DNA of 64,000 nucleotides, taken from assembly GCA_013214065.1 (NCBI GenBank), contig JABSPK010000004.1:62001-126000 (forward strand), in the 5' to 3' direction. A program made the translations under genes and the position numbers. Below, in pieces: positions 54,345-63,204 of this stretch (position 1 is the first letter of the stretch; each line of letters starts with the position of its first letter). The stretch is from Flavobacteriaceae bacterium. GTDB taxonomy: Bacteria > Bacteroidota > Bacteroidia > Flavobacteriales > Flavobacteriaceae. The notes below the pieces were generated by a model that had not been told where the DNA came from, ran no database searches, and saw only the letters and a list, made by a program, of their open reading frames with translations.

Positions 54345-55025
54345 TTAGGAACGATCCCTTACCAAAATCTCGTCGATCATCCCATAGGATTTGGCTTCAT
54401 CGGCCTTCATCCAATAGTCGCGATCACTGTCTTCATATACTTTATCATAGGTCTGCCCTGAATGGTTCGCTATAATATGGTAAAGCTCTTCTTTCAGTTT
54501 CAATATTTCCTTGGCCGTGATTTCGATATCACTGGCTTGGCCCTGGGCCCCGCCCATGGGTTGGTGGATCATCACCCTTGAATGGGTCAGCCCACTTCGT
54601 TTACCAGGTTCACCGGCGCAAAGCAATACGGCTGCCATCGAAGCTGCGATACCGGTACAAATGGTAGCTACATCGGGTTTGATGAACTGCATGGTATCGT
54701 AAATGCCCAAACCGGCATATACGCTTCCACCGGGGGAGTTGATGTATATCGAAATGTCTTTGGAGGCATCGGTACTTTCCAAGAACAACAACTGCGCCTG
54801 CACGATGTTGGCTACTTGGTCATTGATACCCGTACCCATAAAAATGATGCGGTCCATCATCAATCGTGAAAAAACATCGAAAACGGCAATGTTCATTTGA
54901 CGTTCTTCGATAATGTTCGGTGTCATGTTCACCGGTAGCATGCTGCTCACGATTTGATCGTAATACATGCTGTTTATGCCCTGATGCTGGGTAGCGAATT
55001 TTTTGAATTCTTTTCCGTAATCCAT
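54345..55025 (-). CDS. clpP: ClpP, proteolytic subunit of ClpXP
   Basis: This 226-residue serine protease forms the degradation chamber. Catalytic triad positions are Ser129 in GIAASMAAV, His154 in MIHQPMGG and Asp203 in DSDRDYWM (numbering from ATG 55023-55025, MDYGKEFKKF, the start used by related flavobacteria). It is preceded by tig with a terminator in the 84-bp gap, and followed by clpX. Confidence 0.97.
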   Translation of the reverse strand: MDYGKEFKKFATQHQGINSMYYDQIVSSMLPVNMTPNIIEERQMNIAVFDVFSRLMMDRIIFMGTGINDQVANIVQAQLLFLESTDASKDISIYINSPGGSVYAGLGIYDTMQFIKPDVATICTGIAASMAAVLLCAGEPGKRSGLTHSRVMIHQPMGGAQGQASDIEITAKEILKLKEELYHIIANHSGQTYDKVYEDSDRDYWMKADEAKSYGMIDEILVRDRS

Positions 55026-55049
55026 AGGATTTGAAGCACTTATTTTAAA

Positions 55050-55086
55050 CAAAAAACGGTTCTGGAACCCAAAATTCCAGAACCGT
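55050..55086 (-). terminator. Terminator between tig and clpP
   Basis: ACGGTTCTGGAA and TTCCAGAACCGT form a 12-bp perfect stem; on the minus strand the stem is followed by a six-base T-run. Most tig transcripts should end here, so clpPX need read-through or their own promoter. Confidence 0.88.
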
Positions 55087-55109
55087 AAAGATAAACATAT
55101 TTTAGGATG

Positions 55110-56432
55110 CTATCCGTAGACTTCCTTGACGAAGTTCTCGTAGCTGATTTCCTTGACCTTAAGGTTGCCTTTTTCTTTGTACAGGTTGAGCAATTTTTGG
55201 CTCATCAATTGTTCCGACATCCTTTTGACTTCTTCTTGGTTGCCCATTACGCGGGTGGCGATGGTCTCCAATTCTTCTTCTTTTGGGTCAAGATGGCCGT
55301 ATTGCGCCATTTGCGACTTGATAAACCCTTTGGCGAACTCCTTCAACTCGTCGAATTGGACCTGCAGGTCATTTTCTTTGATCAACTTGCCTTCGATCAG
55401 TTGGTAGCGCAATCCTTTTTCCGATTTTTCGAATTCCTCAACGGCCTGCTCTTCGGTCAATGGGTTCTCTCCGCTGATTTGGATCCATTTCTTCAAAAAG
55501 GTAGACGGTAGATCGAACTTGGTATCCGAAATCAACTTTTCGGTAATGTCGTTCAGCAATTTTTGATCGGACTGTTGTTCGAATTGTTTTTCGGAATCCT
55601 CCTTGATCTTTTCGCGCATTTCCTTTTCAGAGCTTACGGCATCCTTTCCGAAAAGTTTATCGAAGAGCTCCTGGTCTAGAACGGCGGCTTCCCTTTCATT
55701 GATCTCGTCGATGGTGAAGGTTACCTCGATGTTCAACTTTTCCGCTTTTTCGCGATTAATGCCCAAGGCTGAAGCCAGTAGGTATTCTTCTTTGAACAAG
55801 CCCTTGGTCTTCACCGTGACCGAGTCACCCGATTGTTTGCCCAAGAAGGCATCCAAAGCCTTTTTGGCTTTGACTTTATCCAATTCAAGGGTGGTTTTAT
55901 TATCGATTTCCTCCGCCTCGTTCTTGAAGGTCCCGGTCAATTCGAAACCTTTTTCCACGGTACTTTTCGAAACGATTTTACCGTATTGTTTCTTGATGCG
56001 GTCGACCTGCTCATCGATCATCTTCTTGTCGGCCACGATTTTATAGTGGGTAATTGATTTGCGGGTTTTGACCTGTACGTCGAATTCCGGGGCCAGGCCC
56101 AATTCGAATTCAAAATCAAGGTTGTCGTTATCCCAATCGAAGTTTTCCTGTTGCTTGGGGAGTGGATTGCCCAAAACGTCCAATTTCTCTTCCGTAAGGT
56201 ATTTGTTCAGGTTGTCTTGAAGCAATTTGTTCACCTCGTCGACCAATACCGCTTTACCGTATTGTTTTTTGATCAAGCCCATAGGAACCTGGCCCTTACG
56301 GAATCCGGGGATATTGGCTTTTTTTCGATAATCGTTAAGAATGGTATTTACCTTTTCCTCATAATCGTCCTTCGTAATCGCTACTTTGACCACTGCATTC
56401 AACGCATCGATCTGCTCTTTCGTAATATTCAT
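55110..56432 (-). CDS. tig: Trigger factor (ribosome-associated chaperone)
   Basis: Trigger factor binds nascent chains at the exit tunnel. The 440-residue protein begins at ATG 56430-56432 (MNITKEQIDALNA). It has the ribosome-binding domain with YRKKANIPGFRKGQVPMGLIKKQYG (the expected FRxGxxP loop), a degenerate PPIase-like middle domain and a helical C-terminus. The N-terminal extension open to 56468 has no family support. It leads the tig-clpP-clpX cluster, an order also seen in E. coli. Confidence 0.96.
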   Translation of the reverse strand: MNITKEQIDALNAVVKVAITKDDYEEKVNTILNDYRKKANIPGFRKGQVPMGLIKKQYGKAVLVDEVNKLLQDNLNKYLTEEKLDVLGNPLPKQQENFDWDNDNLDFEFELGLAPEFDVQVKTRKSITHYKIVADKKMIDEQVDRIKKQYGKIVSKSTVEKGFELTGTFKNEAEEIDNKTTLELDKVKAKKALDAFLGKQSGDSVTVKTKGLFKEEYLLASALGINREKAEKLNIEVTFTIDEINEREAAVLDQELFDKLFGKDAVSSEKEMREKIKEDSEKQFEQQSDQKLLNDITEKLISDTKFDLPSTFLKKWIQISGENPLTEEQAVEEFEKSEKGLRYQLIEGKLIKENDLQVQFDELKEFAKGFIKSQMAQYGHLDPKEEELETIATRVMGNQEEVKRMSEQLMSQKLLNLYKEKGNLKVKEISYENFVKEVYG

Positions 56433-56527
56433 CAATACTGCAATTTGCTTTTCTAAAATGGGACGCAAAAGTACTACAATTTAGTTTGCGTACCAAGTTT
56501 TCAAACAATTGAAAATCAAAACGAACG

Positions 56528-56878
56528 CTACTTCTTTTTGTCTTCTTTAAGTAGGCCGAAAAACAGCGACTGCAGGAGTGAGAGTGATAAACTGAAAACG
56601 ATGGCCCAGAGCAGTCCGTCGACTTGGAAACCCGAAATGAAATAGTCGGCAAGCAAGATGATCAGGGCGTTGATGACCAAAAGGAAGAGTCCTAAAGTCA
56701 GGATGGTCACCGGCAGGGTTAAGATCACCATGATCGGTTTGACCAAAAGGTTCAATAAACTGAGTACAACGGCCACGATTATCGCCGTTACGTACGAATC
56801 GACACCGACACCTGGCAGCAATTGGGCCAAGATGACAACGGCCAGGGCGCTCAATAAAATTCGAAATAGTAGTTTCAT
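56528..56878 (-). CDS. Phage-holin-family four-helix membrane protein
   Basis: This 116-residue protein has four hydrophobic helices, matching PF04020-type small membrane proteins (LLSALAVVILAQLLPGVGVDSYVTAIIVAVVLSLLNLLVKPIMVILTLPVTILTLGLFLLVINALIILLADY pattern of the family, broken into LNLLVKPIMVILTLPVTILTLG). These are annotated as phage-holin superfamily IV, but in Bacteroidota they are core genes without a phage. A short Lys tail (KEDKKK) follows. It lies between tig and the GDSL lipoprotein on the minus strand. Confidence 0.87.
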   Translation of the reverse strand: MKLLFRILLSALAVVILAQLLPGVGVDSYVTAIIVAVVLSLLNLLVKPIMVILTLPVTILTLGLFLLVINALIILLADYFISGFQVDGLLWAIVFSLSLSLLQSLFFGLLKEDKKK

Positions 56879-56883
56879 AACAT

Positions 56884-56909
56884 AAAAAAAGCACCGCGAA
56901 CGGTGCTTT
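56884..56909 (-). terminator. Intrinsic terminator of the GDSL lipoprotein gene
   Basis: AAAGCACCG and CGGTGCTTT pair around CGAA; on the minus strand a seven-base T-run follows. It ends just before the start codon of the small holin-like gene. Confidence 0.8.
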
Positions 56910-56929
56910 AAAATACGATTATTTTTAGA

Positions 56930-58435
56930 CTATTCGATATAGAGTCCGGTAAAGTCCAATGGGTTTACCCCGGGTAGGTTCGAACCATAGCGGGCGTTGA
57001 TGGCCTCGACAAAGGCATTGGCCAAGATCGCATATCCACGTGGTGAGGGGTGTACCCCGTCCAACGAGAATCCGCCTCCTGTACCGAAGGTGGTAGTTAC
57101 CGAACTACCATCGGCCAAAGGAAATCCATTCTCACGAATTCCATCGAAAAGGGCGTTCGTATCAACGAATGCAAGATTGTATTGTGCTGCCAAAGCCGCA
57201 ATGGCTTGGTTATAAGCTTCCAAAGCGTTGTTCGCTGCCATTTGCTCTTGTGGTGTCAAGACCCAATTGTCAGCCAAGGGTACCGCCACACCATTGATGG
57301 AGGTCGGGTCCATTGGGTTGGCCAAAGTGCCGATAAACGAGCTGGCCGGCAAGACGATCAAATCGTCAGGGGTCGATAAACGCATATTGATCAAGGCCGG
57401 ATTGAAAGCGGTCAAATCGGTCAAATCCTCGTCGAGTAAAACAACAGGGTTGGAATCACCGGCGGCAAAGCTGATGGTGCGTTGGGCCACTTCTTCGGCT
57501 GAAATCAAATTCAACGCTTGTAATTGTGCCAATCCACCATTGTATGCGGCATAGGCCCCGTTCAACAAATCGGCGGTCGCCTGATCCAATGGAACAGGGT
57601 TGTAAGGTACTGTGGTCAAGAACGGAATGCTTCCTACATCAGGCAAGTTGGCAATAACCCCACCGGCACCTCCGGCTGTCATGGTCTGAAGCACCGCATC
57701 AATAGATCCGGCAACCACATTGGGGTCTGAAATATCGGATCCGCCATAAGTGGAAGGGTCCAGGTTTCCGGTTTGGTCGACCCCGGAACCTCCAGAACCA
57801 ACATAACCGAGTACGTCGTTATTACCGATCCACAGCATGAAGAACGAAGGACTTTGTGCAGCAGCGTCGCCGAGTACCGTGGAGTTGGAATCTGAAGCGA
57901 ATCGCGCGAAGTACGGATTGGCCAACCCGGCTGCGACACCGGCAACGTTACCATAACCAGGTGCTAAAAGATGGTAGCTTTTCGCTCCGGGTACCCCCAT
58001 ATTATTAAAAGCTCCTGACAATACATTGGATACCTCGGTCGCCCCTTGACCCGCTACCGGTACCGGTGCAGGTGAACCTGAAGCGAAGGACAGGATCAAT
58101 CGATTGCCCGATATCGGGGTACCCCCAAGGGTCAACCCTCCGAGATTATCGGCCATCAAAGGCTGGGTAAAGGCACCACCACCCGCCAAAGCGAAGTTGG
58201 AAGCCAACATATTGGGCAAGGAAGCCTCTTGCCCTGCGATGAACAAGGCGTTATCTGAAAAGCCCGCGGTCAGTGAATTACCAAGGGCAACGAAATTCGA
58301 GAAGTTTGCAGAACCACTTGTAAACGTTATGGGATCGTCCATCATCCCACCATTATCGACGATGACATCGTCGTCATCCGAACAAGAAACAAGAACAAGC
58401 CCCGTCATCAAAAGAAGGGCAGGGAACTTTTTCAT
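56930..58435 (-). CDS. SGNH/GDSL-family lipoprotein hydrolase with GNSL variant
   Basis: This 501-residue lipoprotein has a type II signal peptide (LVLVSCSDDDD, acidic after Cys) and an SGNH fold: block I GNSLTAGFSD, block III GNNDVLGYV and block V DGVHPSPRGYA with the catalytic Asp/His. The classical GDSL motif is GNSL here, as in several flavobacterial homologues. The middle contains Asn/Asp/Gly-rich segments typical of secreted proteins. The leader contains the 13-mer AACTAACTCAAAC (minus strand) 9 bp before the ATG. Substrate unknown (probably carbohydrate or lipid ester). Confidence 0.9.
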   Translation of the reverse strand: MKKFPALLLMTGLVLVSCSDDDDVIVDNGGMMDDPITFTSGSANFSNFVALGNSLTAGFSDNALFIAGQEASLPNMLASNFALAGGGAFTQPLMADNLGGLTLGGTPISGNRLILSFASGSPAPVPVAGQGATEVSNVLSGAFNNMGVPGAKSYHLLAPGYGNVAGVAAGLANPYFARFASDSNSTVLGDAAAQSPSFFMLWIGNNDVLGYVGSGGSGVDQTGNLDPSTYGGSDISDPNVVAGSIDAVLQTMTAGGAGGVIANLPDVGSIPFLTTVPYNPVPLDQATADLLNGAYAAYNGGLAQLQALNLISAEEVAQRTISFAAGDSNPVVLLDEDLTDLTAFNPALINMRLSTPDDLIVLPASSFIGTLANPMDPTSINGVAVPLADNWVLTPQEQMAANNALEAYNQAIAALAAQYNLAFVDTNALFDGIRENGFPLADGSSVTTTFGTGGGFSLDGVHPSPRGYAILANAFVEAINARYGSNLPGVNPLDFTGLYIE

Positions 58436-58565
58436 ATCAAAAGTGTTTGAGTTAGTTTGAGTAAATAAATCGTTATTCCAGTGCTACCAAATCTAGAGGA
58501 AAATTGTCATACATACAATAAAAGGGACAAAAAAATTATGCATGCATAATAAATTAGCCCTTAAA

Positions 58566-59333
58566 TTACGAAAGTAGAAATTCCATTGACTTGTCGAAGA
58601 ACGATTTGGGATTTTCGGCATGTACCCAATGGCCTGCCTTAGGAACCGTGTCGATTTGGGCATTTGGGAAGTGTCTGTAGATGCCTTCATAATCGTTCGG
58701 AAGGATGTATTCGGAACGTTCACCCCTTAAAAACAAGGTCGGCCCATCGAAACTATCCGTACTGCCGATGTTTTCACCGACTTCGTCCATGCGGTAGCGT
58801 AAAACATCCAGATTGAAACGCAAGGCCAATCGACCTTTTTCTTTCCAGTACAGGTTCTTCAACAAAAACTGCCGTATCCCGATGTTTGAGAGCCGTTGTG
58901 ACAGGCGTTGATCGGCGGTAGAACGGCTATCTACACTGTCGATATCCATGGCGACCAAGGCATCGATGATTTCTTGATGGTGTGGAGGATAGTATTTGGG
59001 GGCGATATCGGCAACGATCAAGCGGTCGACCATCTTGCCGCGGTTACAAGCGAACTCCATAGCTGTTTTACCGCCCATCGAATGCCCTATGATGCTTGCT
59101 TTTAATAGCTTATGATGCTGTAAGTAGGTCAAAAGGTCGTTTGCCAAAAAGCCATAATCGAAGTCTTCGGAATGAAAACTTTTCCCGTGGTTGCGCTGGT
59201 CCATCAGATGGACTTCGAACCCTTTCTCCGCATATTGGTTGCCCAAGGTCTTCCAGTTGTCCGACATCCCCAGAAAACCATGTAATACCAGTAGGGGTTT
59301 ACCTTCCCCCAAAACCTTTGCATGCAGTATCAT
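58566..59333 (-). CDS. Alpha/beta fold hydrolase (YbfF-like)
   Basis: This is a 255-residue cytosolic hydrolase: oxyanion-side HGFLGMSDNWKTLG, nucleophile elbow GHSMGGKTAMEFA and late PKAGHWVHAENP with catalytic His. It resembles YbfF-type esterases active on short acyl-CoA or esters. Its start codon overlaps the stop of pdxJ by 4 bp (59330-59333), so the two are translated together. Substrate not inferable. Confidence 0.9.
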   Translation of the reverse strand: MILHAKVLGEGKPLLVLHGFLGMSDNWKTLGNQYAEKGFEVHLMDQRNHGKSFHSEDFDYGFLANDLLTYLQHHKLLKASIIGHSMGGKTAMEFACNRGKMVDRLIVADIAPKYYPPHHQEIIDALVAMDIDSVDSRSTADQRLSQRLSNIGIRQFLLKNLYWKEKGRLALRFNLDVLRYRMDEVGENIGSTDSFDGPTLFLRGERSEYILPNDYEGIYRHFPNAQIDTVPKAGHWVHAENPKSFFDKSMEFLLS

Positions 59334-60046
59334 GGGCGTAACCGGTGTAAATACATTGAAATGACATTCTCAAGACCTAGGTAAATGGATTCACAGATCA
59401 AGGCATGACCGATCGAGACCTCCAATAAATGGGGAACCTTGTCCTTGAAAAAGGCGATGTTGTCAAGACTGAGGTCATGGCCCGCATTGACACCCATGCC
59501 CAATTCATGTGCCAACTGGGCCGCTTGGGCAAAGGGAGCCACACTATCAAAATCACCTTCGGCATAACCTACTGCAAATGACTCCGTATACAATTCGATA
59601 CGGTCGGTACCGGTAGCTGCGGCACCTTCTATCATGGGAAGTACCGGATCGATGAAAATGGAGGTGCGAATGCCCGCCTCTTTGAACGTTTTGATCACAT
59701 TGACCAAAAAGCTGCGATGGGCTATGGTATCCCAGCCTGCATTCGAAGTCAGGGCATCTACCGCATCGGGCACCAGGGTCACTTGGGTCGGGCGTACTGA
59801 CAAGACCAAGTCGACGAAACTATCGATGGGATTGCCTTCGATATTGTATTCGGTGGTCACAACGGACTTCAAATCACGGGCATCGGCGTACTTGATATGT
59901 CGCTCATCGGGCCTAGGGTGGATGGTGATCCCCTCCGCTCCGAAACCCTCAATGTCGCGGGTTGCCGTGATCAAATTCGGTACGTTGCCACCCCTGGCGT
60001 TTCGCAAGGTGGCCAATTTATTGATGTTGACGCTTAATTTCGTCAT
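59330..60046 (-). CDS. pdxJ: Pyridoxine 5'-phosphate synthase
   Basis: PdxJ condenses 3-amino-2-oxopropyl phosphate with deoxyxylulose-5-phosphate in vitamin B6 synthesis. The 238-residue TIM-barrel protein has NINKLATLRNARGG and HPRPDERHI (active-site residues), VTLVPD, and GVNAGHDLSLDN near the C-terminus. The stop overlaps the start of the downstream alpha/beta hydrolase by 4 bp, implying co-translation. Identity secure. Confidence 0.97.
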   Translation of the reverse strand: MTKLSVNINKLATLRNARGGNVPNLITATRDIEGFGAEGITIHPRPDERHIKYADARDLKSVVTTEYNIEGNPIDSFVDLVLSVRPTQVTLVPDAVDALTSNAGWDTIAHRSFLVNVIKTFKEAGIRTSIFIDPVLPMIEGAAATGTDRIELYTESFAVGYAEGDFDSVAPFAQAAQLAHELGMGVNAGHDLSLDNIAFFKDKVPHLLEVSIGHALICESIYLGLENVISMYLHRLRP

Positions 60047-60132
60047 CGCTTTCTTCGATTAAGCCGTAAAAATACAAAATGGGCACACCTTTTGCGAGGG
60101 ATTAATTTGTAATTTGCAACCCGTATTACGTT

Positions 60133-60789
60133 ATGCACATTCAAAATCACATCCTCGACTCGATTCCCGTATTTGAAGTGTCTGAACCGTTGGAAAAAGT
60201 CATCCAATTTTTCGATGAGTCCACTTTTTCGCATATCGCGGTCACGGAAAACGGTTTTTTCCTAGGCTTGTTGACAGCCGAGGACCTGGCTTGCTTTGAA
60301 GCCGAAAAGACCATTGAGGAATTCCGCTACGAGCTGGAATCTTTTTTTGTGACTACCGAAACCTCATGGCTCGATGTCTTGGAAAAGTTCGCAAGGAACG
60401 AAGCGAACCTATTGCCCGTTTTGAACGATTCGAACCGTGTGATGGGGTATTACGATTTAAATGACATCGTGGCCCTTTTCATCGGCACTCCCTTTTTTAC
60501 CGAACCCGGGGGCATCGTGGTCGTGGCCAAGGGGATCAAGGACTACTCGTTCAGTGAGATTTCGCAAATCGTAGAGAGTAACAATAGCCGCCTTATCGGG
60601 GCTTTTATTACCGAAAGTCAAAACGACGTCGTACAGATTACCGTCAAAATCGGTGGTAGTAACCTGAATGAGGTGATCCAGACGTTTCGTCGTTACAACT
60701 ACACCATTCTTTTCGGGAATAACGACGATCAGTTCATCGAAGACTTAAAACAACGATCGGACTATTTGGATAAATACCTAAATGTCTGA
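60133..60789 (+). CDS. CBS-domain protein
   Basis: This 218-residue protein carries paired CBS motifs (about residues 10-125), with FSHIAVTENGFFLGLLTAEDLACF and LLPVLNDSNRVMGYYDLNDIVALF. These domains bind adenine nucleotides and regulate linked activities. The C-terminal part (about 135-218) has an ACT-like pattern (GGIVVVAKGIKDYSFSEISQIVESNNSRLIGAF). It overlaps the NAD kinase start by 8 bp, so the two are coupled. Actual ligand unknown. Confidence 0.87.
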   Translation: MHIQNHILDSIPVFEVSEPLEKVIQFFDESTFSHIAVTENGFFLGLLTAEDLACFEAEKTIEEFRYELESFFVTTETSWLDVLEKFARNEANLLPVLNDSNRVMGYYDLNDIVALFIGTPFFTEPGGIVVVAKGIKDYSFSEISQIVESNNSRLIGAFITESQNDVVQITVKIGGSNLNEVIQTFRRYNYTILFGNNDDQFIEDLKQRSDYLDKYLNV

Positions 60790-61672
60790 GATGAAGGTCG
60801 CGATCTTTGGTCAGGTTTTGATGGAACAAGACGTTCCTTTCGTCTTGGAATTGCTCGAAGAATTGGCTAAAGTAGGGGCAGAGGTCCATATTCTCACTGA
60901 CTTCAAGGAAAAGATTACCGGTCAACACGAATTCATCGAGACCGGCACTTTCGATATGCACCATGGACTTGACGATTCTTTTGATTTGTTCATCAGTTTT
61001 GGGGGTGACGGAACTATGCTGCGCGCCGTTGCCTATGTCAAGGACTATGGCATCCCCATCGTTGGGGTCAATACCGGTCGATTGGGCTTTCTGTCTACCT
61101 TCAAAAAAGAAGATGTCCGTAAAGTAGTTACTGAATTTATCAATGGCGCTTTTACCATTGAAGAGCGGAGTTTGGTCGAAATCCTTATGGAAGATGGCGA
61201 TAATGGATTCGGACCACTGAATTTCGCCCTAAATGAAATTACCGTCAGCAGAAAGGATACCACTTCGATGATCACCGTTGAAACCTATTTGAATGATGAG
61301 TACTTAACCAATTATTGGGCCGATGGCCTCATCATTTCGACCCCGACCGGATCGACCGGTTATTCGTTGAGTTGTGGTGGGCCCGTAATAGCACCCACGG
61401 CAAAAGCACTGGTGTTGACCCCCATCGCCCCGCATAACCTCAATGCACGTCCGTTGGTGATCGATCATGATACCAAAATACGCCTTAAGGTCTCGGGCCG
61501 CGAAGAGCATCATTTGGTTTCCTTGGATTCGCGTATCGCAACGATTCCCAACGGGAAAGAACTCTTGATCCAAAAAGCTGATTTTAGCATTAAAATGATC
61601 GAATACAAGTCGGAAAGCTTTCTCAAGACCCTCCGTAACAAACTCCTCTGGGGCGAAGACCGCCGCAATTGA
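60782..61672 (+). CDS. nadK: NAD kinase
   Basis: NAD kinase phosphorylates NAD to NADP. The 296-residue protein has the GGDGT motif at residues 74-78, the NTGRLGFL motif after it, and the PTGSTGYSLSCGGP region that binds the NAD ribose/phosphate. Length is normal. It overlaps the CBS-protein gene by 8 bp (ATG 60782; alternative ATG at 60791). Together they may form one translational unit. Confidence 0.97.
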   Translation: MSEMKVAIFGQVLMEQDVPFVLELLEELAKVGAEVHILTDFKEKITGQHEFIETGTFDMHHGLDDSFDLFISFGGDGTMLRAVAYVKDYGIPIVGVNTGRLGFLSTFKKEDVRKVVTEFINGAFTIEERSLVEILMEDGDNGFGPLNFALNEITVSRKDTTSMITVETYLNDEYLTNYWADGLIISTPTGSTGYSLSCGGPVIAPTAKALVLTPIAPHNLNARPLVIDHDTKIRLKVSGREEHHLVSLDSRIATIPNGKELLIQKADFSIKMIEYKSESFLKTLRNKLLWGEDRRN

Positions 61673-61775
61673 TCGTTAAACAATAAATACGGTCATTTCC
61701 AGTTTTACAAAGAGAACATTATATAGCGGCCGAATTCCATTTTAGGTATTGTTTTTGCTATAGCAGCACGAAAAT

Positions 61776-62462
61776 ATGAGGAGAACATTCATACTGGTAG
61801 TTTTATTGGCAAGTTTTGGGCTTCAGGCACAAACCTATGAAATCGGGTTGTTTGCCGGAGGTGCGAACGGAATCGGTGATGTGGGGCGAACCAATTTCAT
61901 TTTACCGTCGAACCTCGCCTTTGGGGGGGTCTTTAAATGGAACCGCAGCAAGCGCTACGCATGGCGGGCCAGTGTGTATCGGGGTGACCTTTCGTTCAAG
62001 GACTCCCAATCCGGCTTCGCTTCAAGGCAGCAGCGCGACTATGAAATAGACAATACGATCTTGGAGTTTTCTGCTGGACTCGAATTCAACTTCGTCGAAT
62101 ACAACCTGCACAAGCTTGGTCCTGCCTTTACCCCATACCTTTATACCGGGGTAACCTATTTTAGATACGATTTTAACTATTTTGATGCCCAACAGGTACA
62201 GAGTATTAACCAAAAAGATGGTAGTTTCGCGATTCCAATGACCATTGGGGCGAAATATCGCCTGAGCCAGTTTTTCATCTTAGGTGCTGAAATTGGCGCT
62301 CGATACACTTTTACCGATAATTTGGATGGAAGTAATCCAGAAGGTTCTAACTTTGAGCAATTTAGATTTGGAAATGTGTTTAGTGACGATTGGTACGTGT
62401 TCTCGGGTATAACCCTCACCTATACCTTTGGGCGCAAGCCATGTCAGGATTGTTTCGAATGA
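61776..62462 (+). CDS. DUF6089-family outer-membrane beta-barrel protein
   Basis: This 228-residue protein has a signal peptide (ending QAQT) and alternating beta-strands with terminal aromatic residues, matching DUF6089 (YEIGLFAGGANGIGDVG and FILGAEIGARYTFTDNLDG). It is a small outer-membrane barrel of unknown function found next to uppS-bamA in many Bacteroidota. Its stop is 1 bp before the uppS start, so the two are translated together. Confidence 0.87.
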   Translation: MRRTFILVVLLASFGLQAQTYEIGLFAGGANGIGDVGRTNFILPSNLAFGGVFKWNRSKRYAWRASVYRGDLSFKDSQSGFASRQQRDYEIDNTILEFSAGLEFNFVEYNLHKLGPAFTPYLYTGVTYFRYDFNYFDAQQVQSINQKDGSFAIPMTIGAKYRLSQFFILGAEIGARYTFTDNLDGSNPEGSNFEQFRFGNVFSDDWYVFSGITLTYTFGRKPCQDCFE

Positions 62463-62463
62463 C

Positions 62464-63204
62464 ATGAACAGCCTTACCGACATCAACGAAGAAAGAATGC
62501 CGAGGCATATCGCCATCATTATGGATGGCAATGGCCGTTGGGCGAAGCAACGCGGCAAACTTCGTGTTTTCGGGCATGAGAACGGGGTCAAGGCCGTACG
62601 CCAAACCGTCGAGAACTGTGCCCGTCTGCGCGTGGGTTATCTTACCCTTTATGCCTTTTCGACCGAAAACTGGAACCGCCCCAAACTGGAGGTCGATACC
62701 TTAATGCGCCTTTTGGTCACCTCGCTGCGAAAAGAACTGAAGACGCTGAACGAGAACAACATCAAGTTGAATGCTATAGGAAACATCGACTCCTTACCTG
62801 CAAAGGCTTCCCAAGAGTTGAAAGAGGTCATCGCGAAAACGGCGACCAACTCCGGAACCACCTTGACACTGGCCTTGAGTTACGGTGCTAGGGAAGAGCT
62901 GCGGTCGGCTGTTAAGGCTATCAGTACCAAAGTTAAAAATAATATAATTTCACCTGGGGATATTGACGATACCATTATTAATACTCATCTTTACACGCAT
63001 GACCTGCCCGATGTGGACTTGCTTATTCGAACAAGTGGTGAACATAGAATAAGCAATTTTTTATTATGGCAGATCGCATACGCTGAATTATATTTTATTG
63101 ACGTATTTTGGCCCGATTTTAGTGAGCAACATTTGGTAGACGCGATTATCAATTACCAGAATAGAGAACGACGATTTGGAAAAACAAGCGAACAACTCCA
63201 TTAA
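62464..63204 (+). CDS. uppS: Isoprenyl (undecaprenyl) diphosphate synthase
   Basis: UppS makes the C55 carrier lipid for peptidoglycan. The 246-residue cis-prenyltransferase starts at ATG 62464 (MNSLTDINEE). Hallmarks are HIAIIMDGNGRWA with catalytic Asp21, TLYAFSTENW, and DLLIRTSGEHRISNFLLWQIAYAELYF near the C-terminus. The bamA frame begins inside its 3' end. Identity secure. Confidence 0.97.
   Translation: MNSLTDINEERMPRHIAIIMDGNGRWAKQRGKLRVFGHENGVKAVRQTVENCARLRVGYLTLYAFSTENWNRPKLEVDTLMRLLVTSLRKELKTLNENNIKLNAIGNIDSLPAKASQELKEVIAKTATNSGTTLTLALSYGAREELRSAVKAISTKVKNNIISPGDIDDTIINTHLYTHDLPDVDLLIRTSGEHRISNFLLWQIAYAELYFIDVFWPDFSEQHLVDAIINYQNRERRFGKTSEQLH

Noticed and set aside
56528-56878. Holin-like gene as evidence of a prophage
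   Set aside because: PF04020-type membrane proteins are core genes in Bacteroidota; no phage structural, lysis or integrase genes are nearby.
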